A stretch of DNA of 11,247 nucleotides from assembly GCA_937902275.1 (NCBI GenBank), contig CALFNW010000055.1:1-11247 (forward strand), written 5' to 3'. Both the position numbers and the translations under genes were made by a program. The notes beneath the pieces are model-generated. The model searched no databases, was not told where the DNA came from, and saw only the letters and a program-made list of their open reading frames with translations. The DNA comes from UBA4717 sp002404395 (GTDB taxonomy: Bacteria > Bacillota > Clostridia > Oscillospirales > CAG-272). Shown here one piece after another: positions 1 to 7,861 of the stretch; position 1 is the stretch's first letter, and each line of letters starts with the position of its first letter.

Positions 1-376
1 GCAGATAAGGCATTATCTGAAGCGCCATATCCTTGAAGGCGCAGGTAGGACCGTGCCACAGCTCAAGGATATGTCTGTTGCCGTCAAGCGAATGTATCGG
101 CGCGGCATGATCTCCGAATTTGCTTTTGCCGTAGGCACGGCGGCAGGAATCCTTCAGATATTCCTTATCGTAATCGTCAAGGAAGAGCGCGAGTATTTCC
201 GAAGCGCGCTCCGAATACTCAAGCTTTGAAAGGCGCGCTATATCGTCAAGCGTCAGCGCGGGCACCGATTCGGGCAGAAAGAGCCCCGAATCGCAGGCGA
301 GACCGGTCTTGATCGCATACATGGACGACACGGCGTTTTCAGTGCCGATCGCTCCGCGGGTGCTTACATACTTCAT
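1..376 (-). CDS. thrC: threonine synthase, N-terminal part (cut by window start)
   Basis: Threonine synthase is a cytoplasmic PLP enzyme that converts O-phosphohomoserine to threonine and phosphate, the last step of threonine synthesis. Only the first 125 codons are in the window; the reading frame is open to base 1. The start MKYVSTRG, the segment GLACDSGLFLPE (about residues 25-36) and LWHGPTCAFKDMALQ (about 106-120) are typical of ThrC. Lys115 in the FKD motif is the expected PLP-binding lysine. The ATG at 374-376 follows GGAGG at 385-389 with good spacing. The gene lies 66 nt downstream of the M19 dipeptidase on the same strand, so it may be the last visible member of the secA-led transcript, although it has its own small hairpin before the ribosome binding site. 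The C-terminal catalytic domain cannot be assessed. Confidence 0.93.
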   Translation of the reverse strand, partial: MKYVSTRGAIGTENAVSSMYAIKTGLACDSGLFLPESVPALTLDDIARLSKLEYSERASEILALFLDDYDKEYLKDSCRRAYGKSKFGDHAAPIHSLDGNRHILELWHGPTCAFKDMALQIMPYL

Positions 377-389
377 TTTTTCATCCTCC

Positions 390-404
390 GCCGGTCACAC
401 CGGC
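390..404 (-). promoter_or_regulatory. mini-hairpin abutting the thrC Shine-Dalgarno site
   Basis: On the minus strand GCCGGT-GTG-ACCGGC forms a perfect 6-bp stem with a 3-nt loop. It is followed with no gap by GGAGG (385-389) and then the thrC ATG. No T run follows it, so it is not an intrinsic terminator. The same design occurs before rbgA and before the GH4 gene. Its function is unknown; it could shield the ribosome binding site from upstream structure or block an exonuclease. Confidence 0.5.
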
Positions 405-442
405 AATACTTAAGAATACGAATATTTATATTTCCGCCGAAG

Positions 443-1402
443 TCATGCCTTCAGCGAGTTTACCAAAAAATCACGTGCGTTATTGTAGAGCAATTTTTCT
501 TTATCTTCATCCGGAATATCAAGTTCCGACACCGTTTTGTAAAGATCAAAGGGTTCGCTTATACCGCGAGGCAGCTCGTCGACCCCGTCAAAATCCGAAC
601 CGAGTCCGACTCCGTTTTTATCAAGTTCACGGTAATGCATAAGGTGAGCGACAAGATCCCCCGAGTCTGCCGCGGGCTTATTCGTCAGGTCCGCAAGATG
701 CATACACGCAAGACTTACTCCGACCACTCCCCCGCTTTTCACAATCGCTTTGTAATGCTCGTCGGAAAGGTTCCGCGAGTGCGCACAGAGCGCATACGCG
801 TCCGAATGAGTGGCAACGACCGGCTTATTGAAACGCGCGGCAAGTCCGAGCACCTCGTCGGTCATTTTCGAGTTTGAGTGCGAAAGGTCGGGGATCATAT
901 CAAGCTCAAACATATGGCATACAAGCTCACGCCCGAGATCGGTCAGTCTCTCTGAGTTTTCATGAGAGCCTCCGAGCTGATTTCTGCCGCCCCATGCAAG
1001 CGTTACGAGTCTGACTCCGAGCGAGCGCAGCATCTCAAGTCTGGACAATTTGGTATCGACTAAATTCGCGCCCTCCACTGCAAGCACAAGCGAAGCGTTT
1101 CCGCACGACTCGTTTTTTTTGATATCATCGCCGCATACCGCCTGCGCGACCTTGAGTCCGGCATACTCCGCGGCGGCGAGCTGTCCCTTGAAGTATGCGG
1201 CAGTGTCAAGGAAAACGTCGTATGCTTCGTCGTTTGAAAAGCGTTTGTCAGACCAGACCGCCATTACCTGTATGTAATTATCGTATTTGGCAAGATTCGA
1301 GAGCGAAAGCATGGTCTTTCCGAAGTTATCGACCGCGGAAATTTTTTCTTTACGGGCGCGGTACAGGGTATCGCAATGCAGATCGCAGATTTGCTTTTTC
1401 AC
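443..1402 (-). CDS. membrane dipeptidase / renal dipeptidase-like, peptidase family M19
   Basis: This is a binuclear-zinc amidohydrolase-fold dipeptidase of family M19, about 319 aa and close to the usual bacterial length. In the form numbered from the upstream GTG (321 aa), the metal and active-site motifs are H11-C-D13 (DLHCDT), bridging E112 (AVEGAN), H177 (DLSHSN), H201 (ATHSDA), the HSRN motif at 210-213, and GSDFDG around 270-275. There is no signal peptide or membrane segment, so it should act in the cytoplasm on dipeptides, possibly including D-residue-containing or cyclic ones. The first GTG (1406-1408) overlaps the GGAGG Shine-Dalgarno at 1408-1412. The second GTG (1400-1402), 5 nt after it, is therefore the more likely start, giving MKKQICDLHCDT. 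It lies 18 nt after yraN and 66 nt before thrC on the same strand, probably in one transcript. The exact substrate cannot be read from sequence. Confidence 0.92.
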   Translation of the reverse strand: MKKQICDLHCDTLYRARKEKISAVDNFGKTMLSLSNLAKYDNYIQVMAVWSDKRFSNDEAYDVFLDTAAYFKGQLAAAEYAGLKVAQAVCGDDIKKNESCGNASLVLAVEGANLVDTKLSRLEMLRSLGVRLVTLAWGGRNQLGGSHENSERLTDLGRELVCHMFELDMIPDLSHSNSKMTDEVLGLAARFNKPVVATHSDAYALCAHSRNLSDEHYKAIVKSGGVVGVSLACMHLADLTNKPAADSGDLVAHLMHYRELDKNGVGLGSDFDGVDELPRGISEPFDLYKTVSELDIPDEDKEKLLYNNARDFLVNSLKA

Positions 1403-1420
1403 AGGCACCTCCGAAAGTAT

Positions 1421-1870
1421 TTACCTGAGTGAAGTGTCCGAACAAAAAGCCGCTCTGATATGCTTTATCGAGCACGCCGAAAGCTTAAGCGTATCGCCTG
1501 AAGAAAACCGAGTGTCTATCGGCGGTATCAAAAGCTCTATCACGTCTATGCGCGGCAGTTTGCCGACAAGCGCTTCGTTTTCAAGGTTTTCTGCCATAAA
1601 CCGGTTTGCCGCGAAAACAATGTTTGCGCGCTTCTTTGAATTGACGCGTTTGGACGGTCTGTGAACGGAATGTCGGCTTGACCGGACGGCTTTGGTTCGC
1701 GACTTCACTTCAATAAAAACAATATATTCGCCGTCAAGCGCAATTATGTCGATCTCCTTATGGGAAGCATAATAGTTTGAGTCAAGCAGGATATAACCCT
1801 GCCCGGCAAGGTACTCGCGCGCGATCCTCTCGCCCTGTCTGCCGAGTTCGCGGTTATTTATGTTTTTCAT
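1421..1870 (-). CDS. yraN: UPF0102 family endonuclease-like protein YraN
   Basis: This 149-aa protein belongs to the UPF0102/YraN family, which has a restriction-endonuclease-like (Holliday-junction-resolvase-like) fold. The N-terminal LGRQGERIAREYL (about residues 9-21) and the core KEIDIIALDGEYIVFIEVKSR (38-58) are visible. E39, D41, E54 and K56 match the E-D-ExK nuclease pattern. A later SKKRANIVFAANRFM helix and a PRIDVIEL strand fit the rest of the family. Its true role is poorly defined, though DNA processing is assumed. The ATG at 1868-1870 overlaps the rnhB stop as ATGA, so translation is probably coupled. The rnhB-yraN pairing is common in Bacillota. A short C-terminal tail after the last core strand is not recognisable. 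Confidence 0.9.
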   Translation of the reverse strand: MKNINNRELGRQGERIAREYLAGQGYILLDSNYYASHKEIDIIALDGEYIVFIEVKSRTKAVRSSRHSVHRPSKRVNSKKRANIVFAANRFMAENLENEALVGKLPRIDVIELLIPPIDTRFSSGDTLKLSACSIKHIRAAFCSDTSLR

Positions 1871-2487
1871 TTTTCAAGGAATTTCAAAAAGCTTTTGCGG
1901 TAAAACTCAAGCGGTCCGAGCCGCCTTACCAGCTCCATATGCTCGCGCGTCGGATAACCCTTGTGCTTCGCGATCAGATATTCGGGATGTTCGCGGTCAA
2001 GCTCCGCGCAGAGCCGGTCACGCGTGACCTTTGCGAGTATTGACGCCGCCGCGACCGACGGTGATTTAGCGTCTCCGCCGACAAGTGCAAATGCCGGCAG
2101 TTCAAAGCCGCGCGTGCAATTTCCGTCTACGAGCACCGCGTCCGGTGTAAGCGCGAGCGCGGCGATCGCACGGCGCATCGCGAGCATTGAAGCGTTGAGT
2201 ATGTTAAGCTCGTCGATCTCGGCGGGCGATGCCGAGCCCGTCGCCCACGCCGCGGCTTTTTCTTTTATTTCTTCAAACAGCGCTTCCCTTTTCTTTTCGG
2301 ACAACTTTTTTGAATCGTTAAGTCCTTCGATCGGGAGCTCGCGCCTGAGAATGCAGGCGCCGGCAACTACCGGTCCGAGCAGAGGTCCGCGCCCCGCCTC
2401 GTCGGTCCCGCATATGAGCGTATATCCGCGCGCGGTCAGTTCGTCCTCATACTGCCAGCCGAGCGGTTCGGTCATTTTTCCTGTCAT
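1867..2487 (-). CDS. rnhB: ribonuclease HII
   Basis: RNase HII cleaves RNA in RNA-DNA hybrids and starts removal of single ribonucleotides from DNA. The 206-aa protein is of normal length. The signature GTDEAGRGP (residues 27-35) carries D29 and E30, LNDSKKLS is at 57-64, VDGN (D121) is at 120-123, and GGDAKSPSVAAASILAKVTRD (from 137) supplies D139. These are the four metal-binding acidic residues of the family. The chosen ATG (2485-2487) overlaps the rbgA stop by 4 nt (ATGA) and follows a GAGG. A second ATG at 2473-2475 follows AGGA closely and would shorten the protein by four residues, so that start cannot be excluded. It is the middle gene of the tightly coupled rbgA-rnhB-yraN block. Confidence 0.96.
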   Translation of the reverse strand: MTGKMTEPLGWQYEDELTARGYTLICGTDEAGRGPLLGPVVAGACILRRELPIEGLNDSKKLSEKKREALFEEIKEKAAAWATGSASPAEIDELNILNASMLAMRRAIAALALTPDAVLVDGNCTRGFELPAFALVGGDAKSPSVAAASILAKVTRDRLCAELDREHPEYLIAKHKGYPTREHMELVRRLGPLEFYRKSFLKFLEK

Positions 2488-3368
2488 GCTCTCTGCCTCT
2501 TTCCCGGCCGCTCAAGCGTGATCCTGCCGAGCTTGCCGCCGCGGAATTCGTCAAGCAGCATTGCCGAAGCGCGCTCGACGTTGACCTCGCCTCCCGAGAT
2601 GATGCAGCCGCGTTTGCGCGCGATCTCAAGAAACAGCTCGTAGTCGTCATATTCGTCGTATTTTGAAAGCTCGCCGAGCTTGTACCGTTCGCTGAGCAGG
2701 TCGGGATAAAGGCGCCTGAGTCTGCCGCACAGGCGCATTGCTATAAGCTCTGTATCAAGTATCCGATCCTTTATCGCTCCCGTCATGGCAAGATTCTCGC
2801 CGACGGTCTCGTCCTCAAATTTCGGCCAGAGCACGCCCGGCATATCAAGCAGGTCAATACCGATCGACGTTGAGACCCATTGCTTGTCGACCGTGACGCC
2901 GGGACGGTCCTCGACCTTGGCTTTCTTATTTCCGGCAAGCTTATTTATCAGCGAGGATTTGCCGACGTTCGGTATCCCCACTATCATGGCTTTGAGCTTG
3001 CGGTTCATGCCGCGGCTTTCGTAGCGTTCGACCTTTTCGGAAAGCACACGTCTGATCGCGGGTGCGATCTCCGATATGCCCTGACCGCTTATGACATCGG
3101 TGATGAGCGCGCCGCGCGAGCGCGCCGAGCTTGAAATTTCGCCTTTGAATGCCTCGAACCAATTCGGGTCGGCAAGCGCCGCCTTATTCATCAGCGTGAG
3201 CATCGGCTTGTCGCCGATGAGCCTTGAAAGCTCGGGATTGCGCGAGCTGTACGGTATGCGCGCGTCAATCACCTCGATAATTATGTCAACAAGCGTGAGC
3301 GACTCGGTTATCATTCGCCGGGTCTTTGCCATATGCCCCGGGAACCATTGTATCTGATCTGATGGCAT
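2484..3368 (-). CDS. rbgA: ribosome biogenesis GTPase RbgA/YlqF
   Basis: RbgA is a circularly permuted GTPase that acts late in assembly of the 50S ribosomal subunit. In this 294-aa protein the GTPase motifs are in the permuted order G4-G5-G1-G2-G3. The G4 region is at 61-64, a G5-like ISG is around 93-95, G1 GIPNVGKSS is at 131-139, G2 PGVT is at 156-159 and G3 DMPG is at 175-178. The N-terminal WFPGHMAKT and C-terminal RKRGCIISGGEVNVERA and GKLGRITLERP are typical of the family. The G4 motif is odd: it reads NKAA instead of NKxD, so the guanine-contacting Asp is missing (see findings). The ATG follows GGAG (3373-3376) with a 4-nt gap. It lies 41 nt after secA and overlaps rnhB by 4 nt. Confidence 0.95.
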   Translation of the reverse strand: MPSDQIQWFPGHMAKTRRMITESLTLVDIIIEVIDARIPYSSRNPELSRLIGDKPMLTLMNKAALADPNWFEAFKGEISSSARSRGALITDVISGQGISEIAPAIRRVLSEKVERYESRGMNRKLKAMIVGIPNVGKSSLINKLAGNKKAKVEDRPGVTVDKQWVSTSIGIDLLDMPGVLWPKFEDETVGENLAMTGAIKDRILDTELIAMRLCGRLRRLYPDLLSERYKLGELSKYDEYDDYELFLEIARKRGCIISGGEVNVERASAMLLDEFRGGKLGRITLERPGKRQRA

Positions 3369-3378
3369 AGTTCTCCGC

Positions 3379-3393
3379 GTCGGCGCAGCCGAC
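3379..3393 (-). promoter_or_regulatory. mini-hairpin just upstream of the rbgA Shine-Dalgarno site
   Basis: On the minus strand GTCGGC-TGC-GCCGAC forms a perfect 6-bp stem with a 3-nt loop in the 41-nt gap between secA and rbgA. Two nucleotides separate it from GGAG (3373-3376). No T run follows it, so transcription should read through. It has the same geometry as the hairpins before thrC and the GH4 gene. Confidence 0.5.
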
Positions 3394-3409
3394 TCATAGT
3401 TATGCGGCG

Positions 3410-6184
3410 TCAGTCATCGCTTGAGTCCGACTCGTTTCTGCCGCAGCATTTTTTATATTTCTTGCCGCTTCCGCAGGGGCAGGGATCGTTTCTGCCAATC
3501 TTTACTCCGGCGCGGATAACGGTAGGCTTTTCGGGTTCTTTTTTGACCGCGCCGGCATTGAACAGCGAGTTCATTCTGCCGTCGGTAGCTTCTTTGAGCA
3601 CCTGCACGCGGACTGCCGGCTTTTCTTTCGGCATTACCGAGAGTATACGTCTTGTGACCGTCTGTTTTATCGTGAATATCATCTCGTCAAACAGGTCGGC
3701 TCCCGAGATCTTGTACTCGTTTATCGGGTTGCGCTGAGCATAGCCCTGGAGGAAGATGCCGCTTCTCAGCTGATCCATCGCTTCAAGGTGCTCGATCCAA
3801 TTTTCATCGACCGAACGAAGCAGTACCACGCGTTCGACTTCGCGCATATCGTCGCCGAACAGCGCCTCCTTTTCGGCGTAGACCCTGCCGCTGCGCTCAC
3901 GCAGGAACCGTTTGATATCGTCGGCGCTGATGCGGTCGAAATCGTCCGTGCTGTATCTCAGATCGCCGTCGGCGGTAAGATAGCCGTAAAAATACTGTCT
4001 GATATTGTCAAAGTTCCAATCATCAGCCACCTCAGCCTTTGTATTTTCATTGACGACCCAATCTATCACATCTGAGATCATACGCTTGATCGTCGGGCTC
4101 ATGTCGTTGCCGTTCATGACCTCGCGGCGCTGTGAATAGATGATATTACGCTGTTGGTTCATAACGTCGTCATATTCGATGACCGATTTACGATAGTTGA
4201 ATTCTCTTTCCTCGATACGCTTCTGCGCCGATTCGATAGAGCTTGAGATTATTCCCTGATCTATCACATCGTCTTCGCCGAGTCCGAGCTTTGAGACCAT
4301 ATTTTTCAGATTTTCACCGCCAAACAGACGCATGAGGTCGTCCTCAAGCGAGAGGAAGAAGCGCGAAGCTCCCGGATCTCCCTGACGTCCCGCACGTCCG
4401 CGAAGCTGGTTGTCGATACGGCGGCTGCGGTGGCGTTCGGTGCCGAGAATGAACAGACCGCCTGCGCGTCTGACTTCATCCGCTTCGGGCGCGATCTCCT
4501 GCTTATACTTTGCCGTAAGCTCGTTAAATTTACGCCTTGCCTCCACGACCTCCTCAAGGGTCTCCTCCGAGGTATCGACCGCAAGATGAATGATATTCTC
4601 GGGCACCTCCTGCCGACGCAGTTCGGTCTTTGCCATAAATTCGGCATTACCGCCGAGCATTATATCGGTTCCGCGTCCCGCCATATTCGTGGATATGGTG
4701 ACCGCGCCGAGCTTACCGGCCTGTGCGACTATCTCAGCTTCCTTTTCATGATACTTGGCGTTGAGCACGGTATGCTTAATGCCCTCTTTTTTGAGTATCG
4801 CGGAAAGCTCTTCGGATTTTTCGATAGAGACTGTGCCGACAAGCACCGGCTGACCCTTTTCATGACACTCGCGTATCTGACGGACGATCGCGCGGTTCTT
4901 GCCGGCAATCGTCGAATAGACGGCGTCGTTCATGTCGTTTCTTATCATCGGCTTGTTGGTCGGGACCTCCACCACGTCAAGCGCGTATATCTCGCGGAAC
5001 TCGCTTTCTTCGGTAAGCGCGGTTCCGGTCATACCCGAAAGCTTCTTGTAAAGTCTGAAATAATTCTGGAAGCTGATGGTGGCAAGCGTTTTATTCTCAC
5101 GCTTGATCTCGACTCTTTCCTTGGCTTCGATCGCCTGATGCAGGCTGTCGGAATAACGTCTGCCGTACATGATACGTCCGGTAAAGCCGTCGATTATCAG
5201 CACCTCGTTATCCTTTACGATATAGTCAACGTCGCGCTTCATCGTGCCGTAAGCGCGCATCGCCTGGTTTATATGGTGAGCGATAGTAGCGTTTTCGGGG
5301 TCGGAGAGATTTTCGATCCCGAAAAATTTCTCCGCTTTTTCGATTCCGTACTTTGTAAGGCTGACGTTCTTTGCCTTTTCGTCCACAATATAATCGGCGT
5401 CAACGTCGTCGAGCAGTTCCTTTTTATCGGCTTCGGTGATAACGAATTTACGGAATCCGCGCACGAGCTGGTCGGCTTTGCCGTAAAGCTCGCTGACCGG
5501 GTCGCCGAGTCCCGATATGATAAGCGGAGTGCGCGCCTCATCAATGAGTATCGAGTCTACCTCGTCAACGATCGCAAAGGCGTGTCCGCGTTGATACAGC
5601 TGTGTATTATAGATCGCCATATTGTCGCGCAGATAGTCAAAGCCGAATTCATTATTGGTGCCGTACGTGATATCGGCGCGGTAGGCGTTCTGCTTTTCAA
5701 AAGGATCCTGATCGTGATGTATAAGTCCGGTTTTGAGTCCGAGAAAGCCGTAAACTCTGCCCATTTCGTCACTGTCGCGCTTTGCAAGGTATTCGTTTAC
5801 GGTAACAATATGAACTCCCTCTCCGGTAAGCGCATTGAGGTATGCAGGCAGGGTCGCCACCAGCGTTTTGCCTTCACCTGTCTTCATTTCGGCGATCCTG
5901 CCCTGATGCAGTATCACGCCGCCGACGAGCTGTACGCGGAAAGGACGCTTGCCGAGCACACGCTCGTCGGCTTCGCGTACGAGCGCAAACGCATCGGGAA
6001 GTATATCGTCGGTCGTTTCGCCTGCCGCGAGGCGCGCTTTCAGCTTATCGGTCATGCCGCGAAGCTCCTCGTCGCTCATCGCCTTGTAGGTCGGGGCAAG
6101 CGATTCGATCTTATCGACTATCGGATATATTTTTTTAAGCTGACGGTCGCTGTAGGTACCGAAAATTTTATCTATAAGACTCAT
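3410..6184 (-). CDS. secA: preprotein translocase ATPase SecA
   Basis: SecA is the cytoplasmic and membrane-bound ATPase that drives proteins through SecYEG. The start MSLIDKIFGTYSDRQ gives 924 aa, normal for Clostridia. Walker A is MKTGEGKT (100-107) and the DEVD box is at 207-210, followed by SILIDEARTPLIISG. The TYGTNNEFGFDYLRD, GMTGTA, STNMAGRGTDI and LRGRAGRQGD motifs are all present. The C-terminus ends with a zinc-binding SEC-C motif (C902, C904, C913, C914; NDPCPCGSGKKYKKCC), which binds SecB or ribosomes in other species. The frame is open up to 6322, but that extension runs through the promoter and upstream terminator, so the ATG at 6182-6184 is the real start. Its upstream AAAGG Shine-Dalgarno is weak. 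One near-invariant position is changed (HRSRR for HESRR; see findings). It is probably the first gene of the downstream cluster. Confidence 0.98.
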   Translation of the reverse strand: MSLIDKIFGTYSDRQLKKIYPIVDKIESLAPTYKAMSDEELRGMTDKLKARLAAGETTDDILPDAFALVREADERVLGKRPFRVQLVGGVILHQGRIAEMKTGEGKTLVATLPAYLNALTGEGVHIVTVNEYLAKRDSDEMGRVYGFLGLKTGLIHHDQDPFEKQNAYRADITYGTNNEFGFDYLRDNMAIYNTQLYQRGHAFAIVDEVDSILIDEARTPLIISGLGDPVSELYGKADQLVRGFRKFVITEADKKELLDDVDADYIVDEKAKNVSLTKYGIEKAEKFFGIENLSDPENATIAHHINQAMRAYGTMKRDVDYIVKDNEVLIIDGFTGRIMYGRRYSDSLHQAIEAKERVEIKRENKTLATISFQNYFRLYKKLSGMTGTALTEESEFREIYALDVVEVPTNKPMIRNDMNDAVYSTIAGKNRAIVRQIRECHEKGQPVLVGTVSIEKSEELSAILKKEGIKHTVLNAKYHEKEAEIVAQAGKLGAVTISTNMAGRGTDIMLGGNAEFMAKTELRRQEVPENIIHLAVDTSEETLEEVVEARRKFNELTAKYKQEIAPEADEVRRAGGLFILGTERHRSRRIDNQLRGRAGRQGDPGASRFFLSLEDDLMRLFGGENLKNMVSKLGLGEDDVIDQGIISSSIESAQKRIEEREFNYRKSVIEYDDVMNQQRNIIYSQRREVMNGNDMSPTIKRMISDVIDWVVNENTKAEVADDWNFDNIRQYFYGYLTADGDLRYSTDDFDRISADDIKRFLRERSGRVYAEKEALFGDDMREVERVVLLRSVDENWIEHLEAMDQLRSGIFLQGYAQRNPINEYKISGADLFDEMIFTIKQTVTRRILSVMPKEKPAVRVQVLKEATDGRMNSLFNAGAVKKEPEKPTVIRAGVKIGRNDPCPCGSGKKYKKCCGRNESDSSDD

Positions 6185-6239
6185 TTGACTGCCTATGCCT
6201 TTCGGAAAATAATTTTGCGTTTTTTGCGCAATCACAGAT

Positions 6240-6268
6240 AGTATAGCTTGTTTTTTGTGCAAATACAA
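6240..6268 (-). promoter_or_regulatory. candidate sigma-A promoter of secA
   Basis: On the minus strand a -10 box TATACT (6240-6245) is preceded after 17 bp by TTGTAT (6263-6268), in an AT-rich stretch just below the upstream terminator. The -10 matches consensus at 5 of 6 positions; the -35 is weak. This leaves a leader of roughly 50 nt before the secA ATG. It could drive the whole secA to thrC cluster. Confidence 0.5.
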
Positions 6269-6300
6269 GTATTTTTTGTAAATATCTCGTCCGATATTCA

Positions 6301-6362
6301 AAAAAAGCACCGCAGACGGCACACACGGCGGCAGGTGATGCCGCCGTGTGCGCCGTCTGCGG
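6301..6362 (-). terminator. intrinsic terminator of pepD
   Basis: Arms at 6310-6333 and 6339-6362 form a 24-bp stem with loop GGTGA (plus strand). In the minus-strand direction TGC and then a run of seven T follow it (down to 6300). The only non-Watson-Crick position is a G-U wobble in minus-strand RNA but an A-C mismatch in plus-strand RNA, which supports action on the minus-strand transcript. It begins 8 nt after the pepD stop codon. Confidence 0.92.
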
Positions 6363-6370
6363 CGCGCCGA

Positions 6371-7792
6371 TCATTCAAAATCAAGTATCATCATTCGTAC
6401 GAGCGTTTCAAAGCGCAGGAATGAATCGGCTTCCATGCGCTCGTTCGGCGTGTGGATATCGTACATATTCGGACCTATTGAGATTATATCCATATCGGGG
6501 ATCGCCGACTTGATTATTCCGCATTCAAGTCCGGCATGGACGGCATTCACGCGTCCGTCCTTTCCCGTCTGTTTCTTATACTCGCGCAAAAATACGCGCG
6601 CAAGTCTTGAATCGGGATCAAACTGCCAGCCCGGGTACTGCCCCTCAAAGCTTACGCTGAGTCCGAAGGCTTTGGCGCGTTCCGCAAGCTCCGCTTTGAG
6701 CTTTTCAAGCTCGGCGTCCACAGACGAGCGCGCGGACACGGTTATGGTCAGCTCGCCGCCCGAGTTCTTGAACGACGCGAGATTTGCCGAGGTTTGGACC
6801 AAGCCTTCCATGTCCTTGCTCATTGAATAAACGCCGTGGAAAACGCCTGCGGCAAACTCAAGCACAGAGTCTGACGAGCGGGCGGTCATCACGCGATCGG
6901 AGGAGGCGGGCGAAGTCTTAACAAACAGTCCTCTGTCGGCTTCGGTCGCACGGCTCAATAACCCGCGCTCAAATTCAGTCGCCGCGCGTCCGAACGCCTC
7001 GGGGTCGGCGACAGCGACCTTTGCCGAAAATTCGCGGGCGATCGCGTTATCCATATTACCGCCCGAGATCTCGCAAAGGCGCACGCCCTGCGAGTTTAAG
7101 AAGCGCACGCCTTCCGCGCACGCACTGAGTCTGCCGGCGTTGATCTCGCAGCCCGAATGACCGCCGAACAGCCCGCCGAGCTCAAAACTTACAATATGCA
7201 TGGATTCAGGGGCAGGCTCATATTCGGGTCGGGAGGTGATCCTGACTCTGACGCCCCCGGCGCTTCCGGCGATCGCTTCGCCCTCGCCCTCGGTATCAAG
7301 ATTTATCATTCGTCTTGCGCTTATATTTGAATAGTCGAAATTGCTTGCGCCGACAAGCGCGGTCTCTTCCCCGCTTGTAAAGAGACACTCAAGCGTCGGT
7401 GCGGCAAAGCTTTCGTCCGCAAGCAGTGCAAGCATGACCGCGACCGCCGCGCCGTCGTCGCCGCCGAGCGTGGTCCTGTCGGCACGGATCACATTCCCGT
7501 CCACGATGACCTTGATCCCGTCCTTCAGAAAATCATGGTTTGAATCGGGCGTTTTTTCACACACCATATCGGTATGCCCCTGCAAAAGCACCGACGGCAG
7601 TTTTTCAAAGCCTGCCGCGGCAGGTCGGCGCACAAGCACGCTGTTTGACAGATCGCGCATGACATAAAGCCCGTGAGCCTTTGCAAAATTTTCGATATAA
7701 GCGGCGATCGCCGCTTCGTTGCCCGAGCCGCGCGGTATCGCGCTGATCTCGCAAAAATATCCGAAAGCGGCTGACTTTTCAAGCATTTCCAT
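6371..7792 (-). CDS. pepD: aminoacyl-histidine dipeptidase (PepD), peptidase family M20C
   Basis: PepD is a cytosolic dizinc dipeptidase that hydrolyses Xaa-His dipeptides, including beta-Ala-His, and similar substrates. The 473-aa length is near the family norm. Visible motifs are EISAIPRGSGNE (15-26), HTD with H73 and D75, GGDDG with bridging D112, GEE with E142 (base) and E143 (metal), LDTE with D166, GGHSG in the lid/dimer domain, HAGLECG around 419-425, and DIHTPNE with H447. Together these give the expected M20 metal set. The frame is open further upstream to 7909, but the ATG at 7790-7792 is preferred. It follows AAAGGTG with 8-nt spacing, sits downstream of a strong promoter, and gives the canonical N-terminus MEMLEKSAAFGYF. 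It is transcribed separately from secA, with its own terminator at 6301-6362. It probably serves peptide-nitrogen recycling. Confidence 0.94.
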   Translation of the reverse strand: MEMLEKSAAFGYFCEISAIPRGSGNEAAIAAYIENFAKAHGLYVMRDLSNSVLVRRPAAAGFEKLPSVLLQGHTDMVCEKTPDSNHDFLKDGIKVIVDGNVIRADRTTLGGDDGAAVAVMLALLADESFAAPTLECLFTSGEETALVGASNFDYSNISARRMINLDTEGEGEAIAGSAGGVRVRITSRPEYEPAPESMHIVSFELGGLFGGHSGCEINAGRLSACAEGVRFLNSQGVRLCEISGGNMDNAIAREFSAKVAVADPEAFGRAATEFERGLLSRATEADRGLFVKTSPASSDRVMTARSSDSVLEFAAGVFHGVYSMSKDMEGLVQTSANLASFKNSGGELTITVSARSSVDAELEKLKAELAERAKAFGLSVSFEGQYPGWQFDPDSRLARVFLREYKKQTGKDGRVNAVHAGLECGIIKSAIPDMDIISIGPNMYDIHTPNERMEADSFLRFETLVRMMILDFE

Positions 7793-7831
7793 AATCGAAG
7801 CACCTTTCACTGTAATTGTATTCTGCTTGAT

Positions 7832-7861
7832 ATTATAACACCGGGCAGTGTGAAAAGTCAA
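7832..7861 (-). promoter_or_regulatory. sigma-A promoter of pepD
   Basis: On the minus strand TTGACT (7856-7861) and a perfect TATAAT (7832-7837) are separated by 18 bp, close to consensus. The predicted start is near 7825, giving a leader of about 33 nt with AAAGGTG before the pepD ATG. It is the strongest promoter visible in the window and makes pepD independent of the GH4 gene. Confidence 0.75.

Noticed and set aside
390..404. Hairpin before thrC as a transcription terminator or threonine attenuator
   Set aside because: No T run follows it and no threonine-rich leader peptide or T-box feature is visible; it directly abuts the ribosome binding site.
6215..6231. TTGCG/CGCAA inverted repeat in the secA leader
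   Set aside because: Only 5 bp with an A-rich 7-nt loop; too weak to claim an attenuator or a secM-like control.
4430..6241. 603-codon open frame on the plus strand opposite secA
   Set aside because: It is the mirror of a perfectly conserved secA. It has no recognisable domain and no ribosome binding site, and its openness follows from codon bias in secA.
6185..6322. 46-codon N-terminal extension of secA
   Set aside because: It would cover the secA promoter and part of the upstream terminator. The canonical SecA N-terminus starts at the ATG at 6184.
2162..7711. Four copies of the octamer GCGATCGC (2162, 7038, 7269, 7704), resembling the cyanobacterial HIP1 repeat
   Set aside because: All four lie in coding sequence and encode Ala-Ile-Ala with the same preferred codons, so codon choice explains them.
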